From an uncultured Fluviicola sp. (GTDB lineage Bacteria > Bacteroidota > Bacteroidia > Flavobacteriales_D > Crocinitomicaceae), in contig NZ_CABHOL010000006.1 of the NCBI RefSeq assembly GCF_902168135.1, positions 1 through 64,000 of the forward strand: a DNA stretch of 64,000 nucleotides, written 5' to 3'. Shown here piece by piece: positions 59,780-64,000 of the stretch. Numbering within the stretch: the first letter of the stretch is position 1; every line of letters begins with the position of its first letter. The position numbers and the translations under genes are program-made. The notes beneath the pieces are model-generated. The model was not told the origin of the DNA, made no database searches, and saw nothing but the letters and a program-made list of their open reading frames with translations.

Positions 59780-61238
59780 CTTGCTGTTTTTTCTTAAACA
59801 CCAGGTAATAAATCGGAATTCCTGTAAGAATCAATAGAATACTTCCAAACGTATTCTTGTCGAACACCGTCAAAGAAACACAAATGATCACAGCAAAAAC
59901 CAAATACAAAAACGGGATTACCGGATAACCCAACGCTTTGTAGGGACGATGTGCATCCGGCATGGTTCTGCGTAATTTAAACAATCCCAGGATCGTTACG
60001 ATGTAAAACACCATGGAACCAAAGGTTGCAAACTTTATCAGAATTCCATAGGAACCCGAGCAGCATAAAATAATAGCCCATAAAGCCTGTATCCACATAG
60101 CCCACGCAGGAACTCCAAAACGGTTCAGTTTACTCGCTTTCTGAAAGAATAAACCATCTTTCGACATGGCATAGAACAAACGTGATCCAGCCATGATCAG
60201 CCCATTGTTACATCCGAATGTGGAAATCATAATCAGGATTGCCATCAGCATATTAGCCACATTACCAAACAACATATATGCTGCTGCTGTACCTACCCGT
60301 TCCGAACTTGCAAACTGGATCCCGGCAGACTGAACGGCTTCTCTCGTATAAACAAAATCGCCATCAAACGGAGTTCCGTGAAGCGGAAGCAAACCTAAAT
60401 AAGCAACGTTTGCAAGAATATAAAGAATCGTAACGATAAATGTTCCCAGGAACAAGGCGCGCGGTAAGTTTCGTTCCGGATTGCGGATATCTCCGGCGAT
60501 GAAGGTCACGTTATTCCAGGCATCGGAAGAAAAAAGCGAATTGATAATGGTGGTTGAAAGCACGATCATTAATCCAACAGCTGTCAAATCGGTCGTTGTC
60601 CATCCTCCTTCTTCTTTTTTTGTGGAAGTTGCTTCCCACATATTGTGAAAGTTATCATCAAAAAAACCGGAGTAAAATCCCACGATAATTCCTGCTACAA
60701 TCAAAACAGCCAGGGCAATAAGCTTGGAGCTGGTAAAAACGGCCTGGATGATCTTTCCATAATTGATCCCCCGTACATTAATGACCGTTAGAATGAGAAT
60801 AGTCCCTACCCCGACAAAGTTTGCACCATTGATTTTAATAACGCCGAATTCCACTAACGTTTTATCAACCAAAACCGGAAAGAAAACACCTGCAAACTTA
60901 CCAAATGCGACGGCAACGGCTGCAATCACCCCGGTTTGAATGACTGCAAAGGTTGTCCAGCCATAGAGGAAAGAAGGTAATTTACCCCAGGCCTCCCGAA
61001 TGTATACGAACTGCCCGCCGGCTTTCGGGAACATGGCTGCCAATTCACCGTAACTCAACGCCCCGAACAAGGTAATTATCCCTGTTAAAAGCCAGGTTAC
61101 AAGGAGCCAGCCTGAACTTCCCAGATCGCGTGACATTTCCGATGACACGATAAAGATTCCGGAACCGATCATACTTCCTGCAACCAGGAAAGTAGCATCC
61201 ATTAAACCGAGTGATTTCTTTGAGTTGTTTTCGTCCAT
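59772..61238 (-). CDS. APC-superfamily amino-acid permease
   Basis: A 488-residue inner-membrane transporter with 12 hydrophobic segments. The N-terminal GSMIGSGIFIVSSEMSRD is the substrate-binding GxG/TM1 unwound region of APC permeases. A long cytoplasmic insert between TM6 and TM7 (FFDDNFHNMWEATSTKKEEG) is unusual for the family. Substrate unknown; the LAT-like pattern suggests neutral amino acids. It lies 57 bp downstream of a second permease gene, with a terminator between. Confidence 0.9.
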   Translation of the reverse strand: MDENNSKKSLGLMDATFLVAGSMIGSGIFIVSSEMSRDLGSSGWLLVTWLLTGIITLFGALSYGELAAMFPKAGGQFVYIREAWGKLPSFLYGWTTFAVIQTGVIAAVAVAFGKFAGVFFPVLVDKTLVEFGVIKINGANFVGVGTILILTVINVRGINYGKIIQAVFTSSKLIALAVLIVAGIIVGFYSGFFDDNFHNMWEATSTKKEEGGWTTTDLTAVGLMIVLSTTIINSLFSSDAWNNVTFIAGDIRNPERNLPRALFLGTFIVTILYILANVAYLGLLPLHGTPFDGDFVYTREAVQSAGIQFASSERVGTAAAYMLFGNVANMLMAILIMISTFGCNNGLIMAGSRLFYAMSKDGLFFQKASKLNRFGVPAWAMWIQALWAIILCCSGSYGILIKFATFGSMVFYIVTILGLFKLRRTMPDAHRPYKALGYPVIPFLYLVFAVIICVSLTVFDKNTFGSILLILTGIPIYYLVFKKKQQVD

Positions 61239-61247
61239 AAGCAGTAA

Positions 61248-61278
61248 TAAAAAAGTCTCGCCGGAATTGGCGAGACTT
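61248..61278 (-). terminator. Terminator between the two amino-acid permease genes
   Basis: Perfect 10-bp stem AAGTCTCGCC / GGCGAGACTT with a 6-base loop and a following T-run on the minus strand. Confidence 0.92.
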
Positions 61279-61295
61279 CAAGTAGTATCAATAAA

Positions 61296-62891
61296 TTATT
61301 CCGGGTTGGATTCCTCCTGCTGTTGATCTATCTTACTATTTCGTTTACCATAAGTAAAGTAGATCAGGAAGCCCATCACCATCCACAAACCTGCAACAGT
61401 TAGAGTTGTTAAATCCAAAGCAATGATCATAAATGTACATACCGCCATTCCGAGGATCGGAACCAACGGAACCAACGGTGTTTTAAACGGACGCTCCAAA
61501 TGCGGGAATTTTTTTCGCATCACGATGATTCCTGCGCAAACGATCACGAAGGCGAATAACGTACCGAATGAGGTAAGATCTCCCGCCACGCTTCCCGGCA
61601 CAAATGCGGCAAATGCACCAACCAAAACAAACAAGATCATGTTTGATTTATACGGGGTTTTGAATTTCGGATGTAAATCAGAAAATACTTTTGGGATCAA
61701 CCCGTCTTTTGACATAGAATAGAATACACGGGACTGTCCCATTAACATCACCAAAATCACAGAAGAGAATCCTGCCAAAATAGCGATCGTAATACTTGTA
61801 GCAAGCCATCCATAACCAGGCATATATGTATTCACAGCGTATGCAACGGATGCTTCTTTACCAGCTTTTTCGTATTCTTCCCAAGGAGCTACTCCGGTAA
61901 GGACATGTGCAAACAATATATATAAGATCGTACAAATTATCAATGATCCGAGAATTCCGATAGGCATATCTCTTTTAGGGTTTTTAGCTTCCTGTGCAGC
62001 TGTTGAAACGGCGTCAAATCCAATGAAAGCAAAGAAAACGATCGCTGCACCACCTACAACTCCACCCCAGCCATGCTGGAAAATTCCTTCGTGATTTTCA
62101 ACTCCTTCCGGAATTAAATATGGTGTATGATTATCAGGGTTGATAAATTGCCACCCGATCGCAATAAACACTAAAACAATAGCCACTTTCAGGAATACCA
62201 TGATCCCATTGATAAACGCAGATTCCTGTGTTCCTTTGATCAATAAAAGGGTTACTGCTAACAAAATCGCAAGTGCAGGTGCGTTTAAGTACCCGGTAGA
62301 GGTTTGTACCTGAGCTTTCAATTCTCCCGGTAGTTTGGCCAATTCACTATCCGACAGCATCACAACTCCATTTTTAGCAGTTGTCATCAATTCTTTCGGA
62401 AGTTGCGCAATGTATTCTGTTCCTACTAATTTGTTTACATGTTCGAACGGAGAATGGCACCATTCATAGGGTATTGCACCGCCGAGGAGGTTATTGAGGT
62501 ATTCACTCCAGGCAATCGAAACGGTAGCGGCACCCAGTGCATATTCCATTAATAGCGCCCAACCGATAATCCATGCCACAATTTCTCCCAAAGTAGCGTA
62601 GGAATAAGTATATGCACTTCCTGCAATAGGAATAGTCGAAGCAAATTCTGCGTAACAAAGCCCCGCAAAAGCACAACCAATTGCTGCTAAAGCAAACGAT
62701 AAAGTAACTCCGGATCCGGCAGCTTCACCTGCAGCAGCTGCAGTTCGCACAAATAAACCAGCACCGATAATAGCACCAATTCCCAACGCAATTAATGACC
62801 ATGCACCCAGTGTCTTTTTCAAACCACCCTCATTTGCAGCGGCCTCTTTCAACAAAAGTGAAATGGATTTCTTCTTAAAAATGTTAGACAT
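61296..62891 (-). CDS. APC-superfamily permease, CAT-like (cationic amino acid transporter)
   Basis: A 531-residue transporter with about 12 TM segments; it resembles eukaryote-like CAT transporters in the N-terminal GIGAIIGAGLFVRTAAAAGEAA and the FAFIGFDAVSTAAQEAKNPKRD segment. A large extracytoplasmic loop (about 135-190) is present. Substrate probably cationic or neutral amino acids, by family. It has its own terminator, so the two neighbouring permeases appear to be separate transcription units. Confidence 0.9.
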   Translation of the reverse strand: MSNIFKKKSISLLLKEAAANEGGLKKTLGAWSLIALGIGAIIGAGLFVRTAAAAGEAAGSGVTLSFALAAIGCAFAGLCYAEFASTIPIAGSAYTYSYATLGEIVAWIIGWALLMEYALGAATVSIAWSEYLNNLLGGAIPYEWCHSPFEHVNKLVGTEYIAQLPKELMTTAKNGVVMLSDSELAKLPGELKAQVQTSTGYLNAPALAILLAVTLLLIKGTQESAFINGIMVFLKVAIVLVFIAIGWQFINPDNHTPYLIPEGVENHEGIFQHGWGGVVGGAAIVFFAFIGFDAVSTAAQEAKNPKRDMPIGILGSLIICTILYILFAHVLTGVAPWEEYEKAGKEASVAYAVNTYMPGYGWLATSITIAILAGFSSVILVMLMGQSRVFYSMSKDGLIPKVFSDLHPKFKTPYKSNMILFVLVGAFAAFVPGSVAGDLTSFGTLFAFVIVCAGIIVMRKKFPHLERPFKTPLVPLVPILGMAVCTFMIIALDLTTLTVAGLWMVMGFLIYFTYGKRNSKIDQQQEESNPE

Positions 62892-63044
62892 AAGTTTTAA
62901 TTGTTAATTCTTTTAGCAGTGATGATTTTATAACCACTAATTTGTTTCAAGTCGCTAAAGATAGAAAAAATGTGAATGAATGCTAAAATCTGAAAATTTG
63001 TTCCGGTATTTAACTTACCTTATTCAATAAACTAAACTTTCAAT

Positions 63045-63052
63045 TACATTTG
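63045..63052 (+). promoter_or_regulatory. Candidate -7 element for the ABC1 kinase gene
   Basis: TACATTTG fits TAnnTTTG, 19 bp before the ATG at 63072. Confidence 0.4.
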
Positions 63053-63071
63053 ATATAAATAATAATCTTTT

Positions 63072-64000
63072 ATGTGGATTTTTCGTTTTAGTTCAAACCT
63101 TAAGAATTTTTTCAGATTATTATCGATTATTCGAATCATTGCGGGTCATTATGTTGCCAATTGGCTTACAACAGGACCTTTGCGGGTAATTTTTGATCCG
63201 AGAGGAAAGAACCGGAAAACACGTTCTGAAAGATTGCGCTTGATTATCGAAGACCTGGGACCGACGTTTATCAAATTCGGGCAAATTATTGCCGACAGGC
63301 CTGATATCGCTTCCGAGGGTTTAAGAATGGAGCTTAAAAAGCTGCAATCCTCTGCCCGGCCAATAGCTGACGACATAGCCATTCAAATCATCGAAAATGA
63401 AATTGGAGCTTCTATTAGCACTGTATTTTCGGAATTCAATGAAAAACACATAGCTTCTGCATCCATTGCGCAGGTTTATACTGCGAAACTTCACACAGGT
63501 GAAAAAGTGGTCCTGAAAGTGCAGCGTCCGAATATCCGAAACAAGATCCGTCTGGACATCAAACTCCTTCAGATTTTCGCTCAGAAAATCCAAAATCAAT
63601 ACCCGGAGATCAGTAATTTCAACCTGATCCGCTTCATTGAGGACTTCGGTGATATTATGCTCAAGGAACTTGATTTCATGAATGAGCTTTCAAATATGAT
63701 GCGTTTCACGCATATGTTTAAGGAAGATGACCGGGTATATGTTCCTAAAATTTACAGCAAATATTCCACATCTAAATTACTGGTCATGGAATACGTGGAA
63801 GGTGAAGCTCCGGACAATTTAGCCAACCTTATTGTCAAAGGATATGACCCGAAAATTATTGCTGAAAACGGAATGAATGTCATTTTGACTATGATCCTGA
63901 AACATGGTTTCTTTCATGCCGACCCACATTCGGGAAACATGTTTATCCGAAGAGATAACCAGCTCGTTCTGATCGATTTCGGGATGTGTGCCAGTTTAAA
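63072..64000 (+). CDS. ABC1/UbiB-family atypical kinase (partial, 3' end beyond window)
   Basis: An open frame from the ATG at 63072 to the window end (309 full codons, no stop). Signature motifs of the ABC1/UbiB family are present: the invariant KxGQ in FIKFGQ, the ATP-binding lysine in KVVLKVQRP, HADPHSGNMF (catalytic loop; the more common form is HADPHPGN) and LIDFG with the metal-binding Asp. The family supports quinone synthesis and lipid homeostasis, and menA-menC lie about 7 kb away. The C-terminal helices and any TM segments are outside the window. Confidence 0.92.
   Translation, partial: MWIFRFSSNLKNFFRLLSIIRIIAGHYVANWLTTGPLRVIFDPRGKNRKTRSERLRLIIEDLGPTFIKFGQIIADRPDIASEGLRMELKKLQSSARPIADDIAIQIIENEIGASISTVFSEFNEKHIASASIAQVYTAKLHTGEKVVLKVQRPNIRNKIRLDIKLLQIFAQKIQNQYPEISNFNLIRFIEDFGDIMLKELDFMNELSNMMRFTHMFKEDDRVYVPKIYSKYSTSKLLVMEYVEGEAPDNLANLIVKGYDPKIIAENGMNVILTMILKHGFFHADPHSGNMFIRRDNQLVLIDFGMCASL

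Noticed and set aside
1-64000. CRISPR arrays, prophage, insertion sequences or defence islands
   Set aside because: No regularly spaced direct repeats, transposase, integrase or phage structural genes were seen.

Overview
The window reads as a chromosomal contig end from a Bacteroidota bacterium, most likely Flavobacteriales and possibly Crocinitomicaceae/Fluviicola-like. The evidence is: secreted proteins ending in type IX secretion (T9SS) sorting domains, the gliding genes gldE and gldD, a serine palmitoyltransferase-like enzyme, several Bacteroidota-specific DUF families (DUF2795, DUF3127, DUF4296), a 30-residue AURKAIP1/COX24-type protein, and repeated -7 elements of the Bacteroidota form TAnnTTTG. 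No rRNA, tRNA, CRISPR, prophage or transposase gene was seen. The first 65 bases are not genomic: they are an Illumina P7 plus Nextera transposon-end adapter.

Layout. 66-1.8 kb: truncated lipoprotein, cobalamin adenosyltransferase, DUF2795 protein. 1.9-7.7 kb: a complete tripartite RND efflux operon (adaptor, pump, outer-membrane factor). 7.8-14.1 kb: ychF, T9SS cargo, a phytanoyl-CoA dioxygenase-like enzyme, an M28 peptidase and a large unknown exported protein. 14.2-18.4 kb: DinB-like protein, SPT-like enzyme, histidine kinase, MarC. 18.5-21.3 kb: methyltransferase, then a tightly overlapping four-gene cluster (OsmC, DUF1272, HPP membrane protein, RpoA-CTD-like zinc-ribbon protein). 21.4-27.7 kb: M1 peptidase, two tandem paralogous T9SS proteins, flavin reductase, DUF3127 protein with an SSB-like tail. 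27.7-31.7 kb: a sigma-54 response regulator facing a hybrid kinase, both apparently with TTG starts. 31.8-37.5 kb: glycosyltransferase and flippase-like genes, ruvC head-to-head with the flippase-like gene, and a dolichol-phosphate-mannose-synthase-like/dihydroorotase/DUF4296 operon. 37.7-46 kb: secreted proteins, recX, RNase G, HU, mutY, then ssb-gldE-gldD. 46-57 kb: M14 carboxypeptidase, small unknowns, AlbA_2 regulator, aroE/DedA/rhodanese, thioesterase/nitronate monooxygenase, menA-menC. 57-64 kb: dnaK with a sigma-54-like promoter, two amino-acid permeases, and an ABC1/UbiB kinase gene cut by the window end.

Most genes are core metabolism, envelope and surface functions. The less explained content is between genes: several distinct families of dispersed palindromic repeats recur after stop codons, in promoter regions or in divergent gaps, and in several places they create false upstream start codons. 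No clearly novel defence or biosynthetic system was found. The best leads are the repeat families, the OsmC-DUF1272-HPP-alphaCTD cluster, the dnaK control region and a palindromic operator candidate upstream of the AlbA_2 gene.
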